DNA from: Albula goreensis
Lineage: Eukaryota; Chordata; Actinopteri; Albuliformes; Albulidae
Assembly (NCBI GenBank): GCA_022829145.1
Contig: CM040743.1
Coordinates: 27,951,646-28,015,645 of the forward strand
Reading direction: 5' to 3'
DNA: 64,000 bases
The notes under the pieces: model-generated
What the model was told of the DNA's origin: nothing
The model's input: the letters and a program-made list of their open reading frames with translations, nothing else
Database searches by the model: none
Shown: piece by piece, positions 1 to 12,414 of the stretch
Layout of the letters: every line of letters begins with the position of its first letter
Numbering within the stretch: position 1 is the stretch's first letter
Translations under genes and position numbers: made by a program

Positions 1-549
1 AATCAATGTCCTCCATAACACTCTGAGGACTGAATTCTCCTGGAGGCATATGAGCGAACCCTTCACTCGTGAAACTCTCCACAAAGTAGTTGTTTAGGGT
101 ATCAGCAATAGCCTTGTTATCATAAACCATAAGACCATCCTTGTTTTAAAACCTCTTATCTCAACCTTAAGTATCCTTTTTCAATTGTAGTATTGGAAAA
201 AGCTTTTAGGGTTGTTCTTTGCATCTAGCGCAATCTGTCTTTCCAAACACCTTTTAGCTTCCCTTGTTCCTTTCTTAACTTGAGCACGCATTTTGCTGTA
301 TTCAATCTTGTTTGTCTCTGAGCTGTCTAACTTGAATTTTCTAAATAGTTCCTTTTTATGTTTCAAACTATGTTGTAACGCCTTATTCATCCACTTTGGA
401 TGCTTATTTTTCAGCTTCCCTTTTCGCACTTGCGGAATGAATTTACACTGTACATCCAGAATAATCGTTTTAAATATGTTACACATTTCTCTTACAGTTC
501 TACCATCTAGAAGAGGTACCCAGTTTATATTTCTTGTATAATCAAGCAT
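1..549 (-). pseudogene. LINE ORF2 linker before the reverse transcriptase
   Basis: The frame from 549 to 181 encodes a basic, helical segment (for example KNKHPKWMNKALQHSLKHKK and NNPKSFFQYY) of the kind found between endonuclease and RT in CR1-like ORF2 proteins. The sequence from 180 to 1 continues the similarity in another frame (DNKAIADTLNNYFVESFTSE), with a frame break between the two. The RT catalytic motifs would lie left of position 1. Confidence 0.65.
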
Positions 550-609
550 TTTAATAAAGTCAGCTCGTCTGAAGTTGAAAATTCTAGCATTGGAGGATGT
601 AGTCTTAAC

Positions 610-1422
610 TCACCAAAAAACTTCAAATGTAACTGCACTATAGTCACTTGTTCCAAGTGGCTCCCCTACCTCAGTACTGCAGATTCGATCAGGATTATTA
701 CACAGAACCAGGTCTAGAATTGTGTTCTCTCTTGTAGTTTGAGTAACAGACTGTATCAGAAAACAATCATTTACAACATCCAGAGACTCTTCCTCACATT
801 TACCCTGACCAGTTTCCCAATTAATTGAGGGGTAATTGAAATCCCCCATTACTATTGTCTCACCCTCCTGACATGCCAGTGTAATGTTATCAAAGATCAT
901 CCTGTTGACCCTGCTGTCAGAGGCTGGTGGCCTATAACATACTCTGACATTCAGACCCTTTTCATTTTCCCCCAGTATTTTAATCCATATGTCCTCACTA
1001 ACACCAAGGGGCTCCATACCTGGAATTTCCTGGATATTAAGATAATCCTTTACATACAGAGATATGCCCCCTCCTCTTCTATTGGTTCTATCTTTTCTAA
1101 GCACCTTGTATCCCTTTATGTTATACTCATCCCCGTCCCCTGCACCAATCCACGTCTCTGTGATCCCAACAACATCATAGTTACTATTGCTCATAACTGC
1201 TTCTAGATCCAAAATTTTATTTTTTATGCTTATAGCATTTAAACAGAGAAATTTCAGGGTACTGTGTGTGCATTTCCCATCCTTCCTCTCCACCTCCAGC
1301 TGCCCAAAACCACGTCTATGACAGTGGTGCTCTAACTGATTTGCAATCATGGTTCCCTCACTACCAATAAAATAATTAGCCTTGGTGTGTTCTATTCCGG
1401 CAGTCTGTCTATCCCTACCCAT
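610..1422 (-). pseudogene. LINE ORF2 endonuclease domain (APE type)
   Basis: This 270-codon open stretch covers most of an APE-type endonuclease, which nicks target DNA to prime reverse transcription. Visible landmarks in order are VVGITETW (metal-binding Glu), RRGGGISLYV, VMGDFNYPSINW, NTILDLVL and the final block GTSDYSAVTFE. In active relatives the last block reads SDH; here the catalytic His is replaced by Tyr. The frame stops just after this domain, and the downstream linker continues in a separate frame. The endonuclease is probably inactive even though the reading frame is long. Confidence 0.75.
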
Positions 1423-1424
1423 CT

Positions 1425-2300
1425 CACTGTATAACCTCCTTGCCCCCCTCTGCTACCCTAAGCATATGCTGGCCCAATGCAGCTGTACCCCTCCAGTTCA
1501 GGTGTAACCCGTCCCGCTTGTACAGGTCACCCCTGCTCCAAAAGGAGACCCAGTGCCCCATAAACCTGTGCTCCTCTTTCCTAGACCAGGTTTGTAGCCA
1601 CATGTTAAACCTCCATATAAAGGCTTGCTTCCCTTTGCTTGCACATGGTACTGGTAGAATTCCAGAGAAGACTACCGTGGAGGTTCTGCTCCTAATCTTC
1701 CCCGCTAGCTTGATAATTTATCCTGCAGAACCTCAAATCTACCCTTTCCTATGTCATTGGCCCCAACATGGACCATGACCACTGGCTCCTCCCCCGCTCT
1801 GGCCAGGAGCTTGTCCGTACGCTCCAGGAGGTCTCCAACCTGGGCACCAGGTAGGCAACAGACCATACAGACTCCTTGTCGCATTAACTCCCTTTTCTTG
1901 GAGGATGAGGCCGCCTGGGTGCCCTGGGGCTCTTCAGTCCTCCCACTCACAGGATTGCGGGCCAACTCGTCATGCAGTGGCATGAAGTGGTTGGTCACCG
2001 CAATCTCCGGAGATGCCACTCCACTTGGGATTTTGCTCCCCTTTCTATGCTTACGCCCTACTGTATCCCAGCTCTCTTGCCCTGTCTGGTCTGTATCTTC
2101 TTCCCTACCTGGCTTTGGTGAGTGCACTGTCTCCCTATAGGGTGTAGTAAACAGTTCCTGGGACTCTAACAATTCAGGATTACTGTGGAGTCCAGCTAGT
2201 TGGGTGCTCAACTAGTCGGCAACGGTCGCAGATGAACTCATCCTCGAGGTCTCCCTCCAAAAATCCGATCATCCGGCAACTCTCGCACAGTTTTGGCCAC
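1425..2300 (-). pseudogene. LINE ORF1 remnant: zinc-finger-like start and SGNH-esterase-like end
   Basis: Read on the minus strand, the segment near 2300-2208 codes for a cysteine pair, a spacer (FLEGDLEDEF) and a second pair (ICDRC), a PHD-like motif seen at the start of CR1/L2 ORF1 proteins. A 168-codon frame (2211-1705) follows and ends with VMVHVGANDIGKG, the block around the HVGxND motif of SGNH hydrolases. After a frame break, 1515-1437 encodes RDGLHLNWRGTAALGQ, which contains the D-x-x-H pair of the same fold. At least two frame changes separate these blocks. The role of this domain in retrotransposition is not established. Confidence 0.7.
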
Positions 2301-2763
2301 ATTTTCTCCCCTAACTAAATGCGCGTTCCCTAAACAAAGATTTACTGCCGAGACAGAATTACTGGCTAAAAAAGTGCTAAGAGCACTGAGGTTGCTCAGA
2401 GCAGCCAAAGGCAGAAACCAAACACAGGAAAAGCCACTGAGTCTAGATACAAGATACAACAAAAGTACGCTAGCAGCTACGCAAAAGCAGCCACTCTAAC
2501 ACAACCAGAATTAGGATACCCTCTTGTCAGCTCGACTATGTGCCGAATTAGCAGCGTTTGCTGAAGAGCTACAGAGGAAAAAAAAGTGGAAAATTCCCTC
2601 CGAATGGCAACAAAAGATTACACTTTAGGAGCAGATCAGGCCTACCTTTAACAGCTTAGGTGAGTAGCCCCAACTCTTTATTTTAATTAGTATTCAAATT
2701 AATGAAAGAGCACAGAGCGCAGAGACCACTCCACTCCACAAACACAGAGCGAACTCGTCCAGG

Positions 2764-3670
2764 CTAGAGCAATCGAGCAGAACAGAGAGCAACCGAATCA
2801 TGAACAATGGGTCTGAACAGACCGGAGGTAGTAACTGGGCCGTTAAGCAGCTTGTTCTTCTCTTTCTTGGTTATACGCATCATATTGAGCCAAAGATGGC
2901 GATGTGTGACGACAGAAAACCCCATTATCCTGTCAGCGTCTTGAGCAGCGCACTTCACCATGTGGAGGCAGTAGTCCATTGCCTTTAGGAGCTCCACAAA
3001 TGTCTCGGGGGACACCATACCCTCTAGCTTGTGGAGAAGCCTTGCCTGGTATGCTTGTAAGATGCCAGCATTATTAATCATGGCCACCAATTGGCCAGCT
3101 GCCTTGTAAGCCTTCTCAGCTAATGGAGCTGTGAGGCGGTAGGACTTGGAAAGCAACTGATGCCTTTCAGTGCTGGAAAAGGAGAGGTGAGCGGCCACCG
3201 CTTCCAGGGGTGGCATAGCACTTTAGCCTAGCTCTGGCTCTGTGTATAAAGCCCTGAATTGGGGAGCAGGTTTGCTAAAGTTTCTCCTGTCTCACCTCCT
3301 GTTCCAATGTCCGTCAGTATAGGAAGAGGGTGCTGCGCCGGGGGGAACCGCTGAGGAAGAGCGATGAAGGGCTAGCTTCTGGCTTAGCAACCATGCCAGA
3401 GGGTTGAAGCTGTGCACAGCTGTCTCTCTCGGGTGCTGGCTTGAGATGACCTGAGCACTGACTGAGGACAGACTGAGGAGTTCTAAGTGATGGCAGAGTG
3501 TGGCTAGAGGAAAGCTGGAGCAGTGTAAGCAGAAAAAAAGGGTCTGTGAGGGCTGCTTGTTGCAACCCAAGGTATCTGGTGCAGTCCTCATGGATGTCTT
3601 TAGACGACATGTGGATGCCACAAGCACAGCACTGTTTAATGGCTGACATGCCAGTGACATTGTTCAATTT
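2764..3670 (-). pseudogene. DIRS-like retrotransposon gag remnant
   Basis: Two minus-strand frames fit one broken protein. The upstream frame (3667-3314) begins with CCACGIHMSSKDIHEDC...YLG, a cysteine/histidine block like the N terminus of DIRS-element gag proteins. The downstream frame (3216-2764) carries AMDYCLHMVKCAAQDADRIM and RHLWLNMMRITKKEKNKLLN followed by GLF. That helical block is also found in the C-terminal part of mammalian LAP2-alpha, a domain thought to derive from DIRS-type gag. The rest of the element (RT, tyrosine recombinase) is not visible. The flank 3670-3960 may be its 5' region. Assignment rests on motif memory, not on a search. Confidence 0.55.
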
Positions 3671-4710
3671 AATCAGTTTTTGATGTCCAGTTGAAAAAAA
3701 AACCTGAAAATTCTGAGAAAACTCTTGCCGCTCACGTTGAAAGCACTGGCTGTTTCGAATTGAGCTTGGAGGCGAGAGTAGGTTTGGTAGAAAGTAGAAT
3801 TTTTAAAGGCAGTGTGGCGTGTTTATGCCTTGGGAGGGGCTAATGCTTCATGACTCTAAGGACCAAGCACTGCCTGCCTTGGCCAAGACGGAGCTTGGGT
3901 GGTTGAAGATTTGAAATTAATTCCGTGCGGCTGCCCTAGGAAGCATCATAGCATAAGTAAGAACTTGAGTCTGAAATGAAGTAAAACCAAATAGAAGAAC
4001 ATGTTTCAGTTTCTTATCCATTCCCTTCCCCTGTAACAAGGGGGCACTGCTAAGCAATGCAACACTTACAGTTATGGAGCAGGACATCTACCTGATGACT
4101 GCTAGGTTGTACGTTATTTTATTTTTACTTTTTTTTTTTACAGCTTTGCAGGTGTGGTTAAGGAACAGTTATAGAATGTGAGCTTTTGTTGTAATATGAA
4201 ATAGAATTTGTAGACTACTCAAAATCCTTGTTGAAAGATTACAACAGTGTTTTCATCAGGGTCAACCAGTACAATTCACAGTCTCTGCAATCTTCCTCCA
4301 TGAATTTAGAGATTTGTAGATGTCATTTGTAGATGTTTGACTCATGTCACAAATTCACACTCTGACCACCTATTTCACACCTATGCATATCTGGCCAATT
4401 GCTGTAGTTGTACACTTATGGTTTTATAAATCTCAGATCCATACTTCAGAAGGGAGCTATCGGACACTATCCAAATGTGATTCTATTTGAAGAATGTTGC
4501 AGCTTTAAGTGACACAGTGTGTCATTCAGAGAGAATTTCTGGTAGAGTGATGAGTTTGATGTATAGTATTGAAACCTTTGTGTAAGCCTGGTCGAATGAT
4601 TGTATGTCTGGGAAAATGTAATGGATTCTTTGCAGAGGGAATCAACTAAGCACCGGGGATGGCATCTATTCTGATTAAATTTTGTATGTCGGTATGTGAT
4701 GTGTCCTCAG
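3671..4710. other. grik5: grik5 intron sequence, no gene seen
   Basis: AT-rich non-coding sequence with short homopolymer runs (for example T-runs near 4120-4140). No exon with plausible splice sites and conserved coding could be recognised. The stretch ends at the acceptor CTCAG at 4706-4710. Confidence 0.5.
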
Positions 4711-4832
4711 GTCTGGGAATGGAGAACATCGGCGGCATATTTGTGGTGCTGATCTGTGGCCTGATCATTGCTGTGTTTGTGGCCATCATGGAGTTTGTGT
4801 GGTCAACACGGCGCTCAGCTGAGACAGATGAG
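4711..4832 (+). CDS. grik5: grik5 penultimate coding exon (last transmembrane segment)
   Basis: This exon encodes the final transmembrane helix of a kainate-type ionotropic glutamate receptor subunit. It is bounded by acceptor TCCTCAG and donor GAG|GTACGC and contributes 40 full codons after two bases of a split codon. The peptide starts [18 protein letters not shown] and ends [11 protein letters not shown]. In the family, the ENIGG motif lies just before the M4 helix at the end of the ligand-binding lobe. The hydrophobic run of about 22 residues is M4, and the basic STRR end marks the cytoplasmic side. Near-identity with mammalian GRIK5, rather than GRIK4, is judged from the STRRSAE segment and the tail that follows. 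Earlier exons (ligand-binding domain, pore) are not in the window. Confidence 0.9.
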
Positions 4833-5104
4833 GTACGCCCTCACACCTGTCTTTGCCAAAATCACAGACACGCCCCAGTAGGTCATTATGCAAACCAACC
4901 ATCCTTTCACCTGTTTACTAATCTCTGCACACATGTCTCTGCCTGTTTGTGAATTAACTGCTTTATTCTTTTCTACCTGTGTCCCCTCTCTGTTATTTCT
5001 GTCTTTCCTTCACCTCTCCCTGCCTCACTTCTCTTTTGTTTCTGTTCCTTTCTTCCTCCCTCTCATTTTGCATTTTTCTTTGTTCCACACTGTCTTTCTC
5101 TCAG

Positions 5105-5689
5105 GTGTCAGTGTGCCAGGAAATGCTTTCTGAGTTTTGTAACGCCATCTCTTGTAAAAAGACATCTCGCTCCCGGAGACGACGGCACCTTGCTGGTCCT
5201 GGGGGCCCCCGCCACCCTACTCGTCTTTCGCTGGGGGCCCCACGCCCACTGCGGCTGGTCCGGGAGATGCGACTGAGCAATGGGAAGCTCTACAGTGGGT
5301 CGGGATCCCTGACTGGGGCCACCCGGGCAGGGGGAGGCCCTTCGGACCTGGGCCCTGGGCCACAGCGCTTGCTGGAGGACCCTCTTGGGGCCAATACTAT
5401 GCCCCCTCCCCCTCTGGGACCCACGGTGCCCCCCCGCAGTTGTGCCCACATCCGAATCTGCCAGGAGTGCCGTCGCATCCAGAGCCTGAGGCCTTCGTCC
5501 TGCCGGATGACGCCGCCCTCCTCCTCCATCATTCCGGCCCGCCTCCCCCCACCTCCTCCACCCTCAGCCTCCAACACAGACAGCGAGGGGGCCGGGGGGC
5601 CCAGCCCCTGCCGGCGGAAACTCACTCCCCCACCACGCCCACTCCCTCCCACAAAGACTTGCACCAGCACAGACCTGCTGGGGGAATAG
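5105..5689 (+). CDS. grik5: grik5 last coding exon (cytoplasmic tail)
   Basis: This exon encodes the 194-residue cytoplasmic tail of the high-affinity kainate receptor subunit GluK5 (KA2), which forms channels only together with GluK1-3 at synapses. It begins after the acceptor TCTCAG with VSVCQEML, in frame with the preceding exon, and ends at TAG 5687-5689. Known tail landmarks are visible: CKKTSRSRRRR (arginine cluster, an ER-retention signal in mammalian KA2), VREMRLSNGKLYS, QRLLEDP (di-leucine, linked to endocytosis in mammals), and CAHIRICQECRRIQSLR. After that the tail is very proline- and serine-rich (six consecutive prolines near RLPPPPPP) and diverges from mammals. The exon is much richer in GC than its surroundings, as is common for GRIK5 tails. 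Confidence 0.92.
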   Translation: MSVCQEMLSEFCNAISCKKTSRSRRRRHLAGPGGPRHPTRLSLGAPRPLRLVREMRLSNGKLYSGSGSLTGATRAGGGPSDLGPGPQRLLEDPLGANTMPPPPLGPTVPPRSCAHIRICQECRRIQSLRPSSCRMTPPSSSIIPARLPPPPPPSASNTDSEGAGGPSPCRRKLTPPPRPLPPTKTCTSTDLLGE

Positions 5690-8600
5690 AAGTAAGGGAG
5701 GGGTGGAGAGCACACACACTATGTGGGGAGGGACTATCAGGCCCCACTGTTTTTGGATGGGGAGTTCAGGCATAAGGAAGGATACAGAGTGGACTTTGAT
5801 GATTGGCAGGGACAGGGCCACTGAGTACACTGCTGCAGAGTTTCTGATACTCATAATCCCAGAGATTCAGAGGCCCTCAATGAGGCACAGAGAGGTAACT
5901 GAGGAACAGAGCATGCAACTGAACTGTTTTCAAACTGGATCTGCTCCTGCTTGGATGCTTCCTCTGCTCCCCTCCTCCTCACAGTTCACAAGCTGAAGCT
6001 GAAACTTGTTGCAAACTGAGAAACACAGTGTGTCTCCAAAGCAATGTGTGATGCAGTACAGCACAGTGTGAGGAGACTCAAAGCACTGTGCACACCACAG
6101 CTGTTTCCTATGTGTAATTGCTGAACACAGCATTGGGCGTTCCAGTAGTATTTTAGCTTTGCTGGGACTCACCTTTAAATCGATATGGATGCTGTCGCTT
6201 AATGTTATTTTCACTCTCTTGTCTCTCCATCATTTAATGCAGGAAGAGATCTTGCCCTCCTCCCCCATAGACTTAAAGGACCATAAAGATGTCATGCACA
6301 GTTATGCTCTAGAGCATAGAAACTATGGCAGAAGCATATTTCCCTCCAGGAGGACCTAAAGGGCAGAGAGCTGAGATGATTACACACAGAAAAAAAAAAA
6401 AAAAAATCTGCATTGGATTTTTTTTCTCATTCTTTCTTGGTATATTTACTTTAGAACTAAGTAGACTTGGGGTTGTTGATGAGAGGAAGAACAAAGACAC
6501 TTCATCTGTTCATGGTGTATCTTTCCCTCCAGTCTGTTGTTACCTGTTAGCCTGCTACAATGTGAATGCTATGAGGTCAGAGAAAGGCTTGCCTGAAGCA
6601 CACTGATACACATAATAGTATATGCATAAACAAGGTATTTACATGTGCAAACTGACAGACTTGTGTCTGCGTGGGTGTATGCGTTTGTGTGTTTGTATGT
6701 GTGTGCTGTTGCTAGAGTGCAATGAACCATTTTCGAGGTGTTCCCAGCAAACTATTCACAAGTTCAAACTTGTTCAATTGAAATACCCCAAACCCAACTT
6801 ACTATGATTAAACAGTGAACAAATCCAGTAATTTAAAGTAACGTGTAATTAATTGCTAGACATTTTGTAAAATATATGCCTATTAAATTGTAGTAGTACT
6901 ATAATCCCCTAAACCATAATATATGTTAAATAAATTAAACCAGAGGAATATATTTTATATATAGAAGTTATATATTCCATATATTAGAAGATATCAATTC
7001 TTGCCATTTTCATGTATCTTATTTTAGGTATGATACAGTCTAACATAAGCTGCATATATTTATGGTGATTATTTTTGACACTTGGCAATTCCCTTAATGC
7101 GCATATTAATGAAATTATCAATATCTGAACTATTTTTGACTCTAAATTTATCTGTTTTGATTGTATTGTCTCATCTGTCTGGGAAAGAAATTACACCTGT
7201 AAAATCAACAATGAATGAAAACCCATTGCCCAAATGTAGACCATTTTGTACATTACAAATTTTATTGTATGATATAGGCATGACTGGCGGTGTGAAAGTG
7301 GTAATTTTGTGCAATATTTTCCATATCCACATGCAGTCATTCATTAGATTTAGATCAGGGGTCCACAGCTCAAATCATGGAGGACTGTAATTTCTGCGCA
7401 TTTTTGTGGGGTCGTTTAAGTCAGCAGCCAATTTACACCTTGAAAGGAGGATCTGTGTACTCCTTGTCCAATCAGAATTAAACGCTTTTGAGTGGGGAAC
7501 ACACACAAAAAACATACATTATGTATCCATGATGTATATCTTTTTAGTTTTCAGTATAGTGACATACGTTACTTTTTCACAAGGATATACAGTATGCAAT
7601 ACCGGGGTGCCTAAAGAGTCCAACTGAATCAGAAATGGAGAGATGATTTAACAATGAAATGAATGTGAGCAGGTTAATTATTAACACAAAAGAGCATAAA
7701 AATGATTACTGCTCTGTAAACTATTTAAATTTTAGCAAATTTGTAAAAAATGACATAATTTTTCCCCTATTTCAAAATTCTTTATACTAGATTTACTGGA
7801 GGTCTCCTAAACAAAAGGGGTGAAAGTATTTTTCCTTACAATCTGCTGTAATGCTTTTTTCTTTAATCCTTGGTCACTGTCAGCCACACAGCTATAAGGA
7901 AAACATTGCTTCCCTAAGTTGTAGTGAGTTTTGCAAAATTGTCAATCTTTGTTGTTTTCCCATATTTTTAAAATTGACGGATTATAGTTTATATAGTTAC
8001 ATGTGAAAATATCCGAACATCAAAACAAGGCTTGGGCAGCTCTATTTACTGTTGTTTTTATATTCAAATTTATCCCTTTCATTTCCCATGACCACAGCTA
8101 GTACCCTGTCCAAATACTGTATAATGCATACTCACAGAATCCCATAAAAGCGTACATGCTCTGTAAGATAAGCTATTGGCTAGTCTGGTGTGTGACCATG
8201 TATGAAAACGCACATGCTCTTTCTTTACATAAATTTGAATCAAATATCTCCTTGACACTGATGCAAACACATACAAACATGGACATCACTTGAAAGACTG
8301 AGACCACTTGGTCTTCAGGGCATGGTTGCAGACCTACACCCGTCACCAGTACAGTTTTGTATGAAAATGTCATGTAATAATCCAAATACTGAAACAGACC
8401 GCACCACACGCAGGCAAGTCGAGAATAATACTTCAGCAGTGTGGGGTATCCAGACAGGCACAAGTGTAATTTGCTGTTGTGAGTTTTGTTGCTATAATTT
8501 CTCTGAATGTGTGTGTAGGAAAGGAATGAACAATGGAGAGAAAGACCATTTGACTGACTTTTAAGAGAAAAACTTTTTTCAATTCTTTATTTCCTTTATT

Positions 8601-11600
8601 ATTTTTTAAATTTATATACTAGTGCTAAATGGATTATTAAACCATGATTATGGATATAATCAAGATGATATTGTTATTATTATTGTTCCTATTGACGTAC
8701 AGGTCTGGATGAGGGAGTATGATGTACTGAGATTGGGTGGGATGGTGTGGGCTGAGGGTTGCATATTTCCCATCACTACACCATGATATTAAACTAACAG
8801 ACACTCAAACATGTTTGGAATAAAAAAGGAACAAATTCAAACTGCGAGACTACACGTCTCGTCTGTAATTTTGTGTTCGAGTGTGTGTCTTTCAGTGTCC
8901 GTGTGTGCCTGTTTCTATGTACTGTTGAGTGTGTGCCTATTTGTTTATCAAATGTTTGAAAGCTTTATGTCAAGTTTACTTGTCAAGTATTGAACCATTT
9001 GTGAGAGTAAAATGTGATCTACTCCCTTATGGAGAAATATGTGTTGAAATATAAAATACATCGTCAAAGAAACACATTTTTATAATACATTTACCGTCAC
9101 TCTCCTAGCAGTGATCAGTGAATGAGGTATCATGACACCAAAAAATGCATGAGCTACAAGTACTGTAGTTGTCAATCACCTGTTTCAACAAATCATAAAG
9201 GTTTTCTCTTCCCACTAAAACACAAGATTGGATAAAATCAATCAGTGAATGATAGTATATGGAAGTCCCATAATTTTTTTTTTCCCAGCACCTCATTGTA
9301 CCCTTACTGTCTTCCATGGAATTCTGACATCCATAAATGCACTCAAAAATTTGTGTCTTGATTTCATGAATGCACTAGAGCACAACCATGAATCAACTAC
9401 TGATGTACAAATTCAAGACTACAAAGTTTTTTATTTGTGATTTTAATATTTTGTTATGTTTGCTTGTAACATTTTCAGTAATATTAATCATATTTTAATA
9501 AAAAAATACAGAATATTAACTGAAATCTTCTCCACCCAAGATTCAGACATCTTCAAGCTTCATAAAGATTTTGTGGCCTAAACTTGAAGGCATTTAATTC
9601 CACCCAATCATCTGTTTTGAGTTTATAACTTGTTTTTAAAAAGCCCCAAAAACAATTGATTTTGGGTTTCATGTTTTTTGTAATGTATGTAAACAGCTCT
9701 GTGAACGTCCAAGATATTCAGAGCTTAAATCATGCACCAACACTCTTCAACACGTCCTCTGCTCAAGTCCATTTGCAGACAACCACATCTATTTAACTTT
9801 ATCACATTTCAGTTAATCACATTCCTGTTGTCCTTTATTCCTATAATGTGATTTTGGATTACATTTTTGAGATAAAGAGTTCAAGTGATTTTTCAGCTTC
9901 AAGAATACTCTGTTCTTAAACTCCAGACTGAAACTTGTACCTGTCCACTTACCATTACATATTTGAAGCTACTCTGCACTCTCCATTACCACTCGGAGTT
10001 GTCAGTGTGGGTCAGGACCAGTTTTGGTGTTCAAGGAGGAAAATGAGTGGTATTGTCTGGATACTCTGAATCTGTCCTGCTGTCCCCATTTGCTCATGAC
10101 TTTCCAAATAGCTGTTTAAAACAAGACTGTATATATTTTTTTGTTTTACCCCTGTGTCTCTTTCCCCCTACCTACCTTAAACATTTCCTATTATAATTGT
10201 TTTTTCCATGTGCAAATTAGAAATAGAAAATGCAAATTAATTTCATGATATTTAAATTATTTGTTGTGTTTTTGGTATCACTTGTGAGAAAGCTAGATGA
10301 ATCAGATGAAATATTCAAGAGAAATACACAATGTGACATGGTTTCCATTTTTCAATACATTAAAATGATGGTAGTTAGGCATTTACTTATCTCCTGAAAA
10401 GAAAACACCAGATTGTTCACCAAAAGAACAAACCAGATTTTGGAATATATGGCTAATTATCAAGCTATCCTTATGGAAAGGTAATATACTGTAGTATATT
10501 TTAATTATATTGTTAAGTGAATTGCAGTATTTGTCGAAAATACTGCAGTATATTCTATTTATGCTTTGGTAGATATTCAATAAAAGCAAAGTAGAAAGAT
10601 AAATGTTGATGATTTTATTAGTTAATTAAGATTGACACATTCAGTCTTATCTTATGAATTCAAATGAGACACTTCTAACAAGAATGTTGTTGTCACCTTA
10701 AAACTTGATGAGCACATTTCCAAAAGCTGGGTATTAGGAATCTTTATCTCTAGAAATCTTTATCTATAGAAATGCTTGCCTTGGTAGGTAATTTTCATGA
10801 TTATGGATCATGGAACATTATTTAAATTAACTAGCTTCTGTAGATGTCCTGTCGTCATACCATTTTACTAAACAGCAAGATACACTGGAAACACCAACAA
10901 CATGCCACATTACTGCAGCTAGGTTGTTGGAATTTTGCAACTCACTGTGGAGTTTCGTGATAAGTGTACTGTATGTGGAACTGCATTTTTAGAATGCGTC
11001 ACATACATTGGACCGGAAGTTCAGGTGGCTGTTTTTCAAATTGTAGTAAAAATAACTACCGTTTATAAGAACAAACACAATTAAGAGGTGGGAGCTGTTA
11101 ATCTGCCTGAGACGCTGAATCACAACGGAGAGGAGGCCACCAGACTCGTAATTGTGGCAATTTTTGGGTCAGTAATTCTTTAGGGACTCTAATTAAGATT
11201 GGAGCACAACGCACCAGGAAGTCTCCCTCTGCATGCATGCAGTCACTGCTGTTCGGTTTAGCAATGGAAAAGGAGTAGGTGTGTTGAAGAGTATAGGGAC
11301 TGGAAGGGTGTGCCCGCACATTCTTTACAACAGTAAGCCTATACCAGAAACGCACTCATACCCACACATATACACATAAACGCCGTATTCAAAATAAACT
11401 CGTAGCTCCATGACAGAGTCACTGTAGGGGACGAAATACAGGCTTTTAACTTGTGTTTATCCGTTTGGAAAGGAACATGGGTAGCACTTTCATATTGCTA
11501 CGGGTACCGCGCTCAAACAGAACCGTACCACGAGGAGTCAGTAAAGCCCAAGTAATGAAGCTGGAGGAACTAACATAGAATTTTCAGTTAAGATCCTGCG

Positions 11601-12362
11601 GTAATTTCAAATGAATTCACGTTCAAATTCATTCGTTTTCCATTAAAACATATTTTTAATTAGCTGAAATGAAATACAGAGACAACAATACGGCACTGTA
11701 CACAATGATGTAAAATGCATGAACAGGTAGGTAACCCCCATATAAATGGCCTAATTGACGTCACGTTGTACAGATTGTGAAGAGCATGTGGAATAGTGAA
11801 TCCTTCTTTTAGACCATCATTAACATATGTATGGCGTTTATATAGAATTTGAGTTCAGTGTTAGCTGTTACTTTTCGTGACTGTGGTATGAATACATAAG
11901 AAAGCGACAGCCAGTACTTTTTTATGATTGTTTAAGTAGTCAATTTTTAACTGAATTAATACACAATGTCCATGTTTCATTAAGGTGATGGGCTTATATG
12001 TCTTTTCTGGTTGACTCCTCTATTAAAACGTATTTTTGTCAGCATAAGATCGAACTCTTACATACTAACTTTTTGTAGGCTATGCTTCAGTATTGACGTT
12101 TGGAAGTTAAACCAAATGAATGAATGTTGATTGTTTTGGTTTTAACAAATTCTGTTTTCTGTGGCGTCTTCTGAACGTTATTCTGACGTTGGGCAACAGT
12201 TGTACAGTAATCAACAAATACGTTTCGCTGCAAAAAGGCTTCACAGTATTCGGGAATAGGCGGGTGTTTGATGACACTGAACAGGGTGTGTCCCAATTTA
12301 CTTTGTAATAGGCGCTGCACAGCAAGTCTCGTAGTAGACTTCCAGGACTCCTATCGTTCCGA
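5690..12362. other. grik5 3' flank and intergenic region
   Basis: About 6.7 kb of mostly AT-rich sequence holds no recognisable gene. The first part is presumably the grik5 3' UTR. Candidate AATAAA signals lie at 6929-6934, 9497-9502 and 10579-10584, but nothing in the sequence chooses among them. A-run 6390-6406 and a GT-rich stretch around 6660-6705 are simple repeats. Short open frames here show no family likeness. The last part (about 11000-12362) would contain the promoter of the next gene; no clear TATA box was found. Confidence 0.5.
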
Positions 12363-12414
12363 ATGGATCTTCGCAACTTGAGGTTTCTATCGGTGCTTTT
12401 GCTGTCAGCTATAG
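12363..12414 (+). CDS. CEACAM-like gene, exon 1 (signal peptide)
   Basis: The ATG at 12363 opens MDLRNLRFLSVLLLSAI followed by a split Gly/Glu codon: a short basic start, then a hydrophobic core, as in a signal peptide. The donor is ATAG|GTAAGC (phase 1). The preceding sequence has no upstream in-frame continuation, so this start is preferred. Upstream 5' UTR probably begins in the 12200-12360 area, but the transcription start is not visible. Confidence 0.75.

Larger units (their letters stand above)
1..2480 (-). mobile_element. CR1/L2-like LINE, 5' half, decayed
   Basis: A non-LTR retrotransposon lies on the minus strand in the order ORF1 (about 2300-1430), then the ORF2 endonuclease (1422-610), then the endonuclease-RT linker (549-1). 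It runs off the left edge of the window, so the reverse transcriptase is not seen. An ORF1 with an esterase-like domain followed by an APE-type endonuclease is the arrangement known for CR1/L2-group elements. Frames are broken in several places, so this copy is dead. It lies upstream of the two grik5 exons, presumably inside a grik5 intron. The exact 5' boundary near 2480 is an estimate. Confidence 0.8.

Noticed and set aside
4659..4710. An ATG at 4659 in frame with the grik5 exon, suggesting a gene start there.
   Set aside because: The bases before 4711 are intron sequence ending in an acceptor. The ENIGG-M4 segment is never the start of a glutamate receptor subunit.
5108..5854. Minus-strand and frame-shifted long frames across the grik5 tail exon.
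   Set aside because: They arise from the GC-rich proline-coding sequence of the true exon, which matches GRIK5 tail landmarks in one frame only.
7350..7400. CAGGGGTCCACAGCTC near 7357 as the left end of another hAT-type element.
   Set aside because: No matching inverted end or 8 bp duplication could be found in the following few hundred bases.
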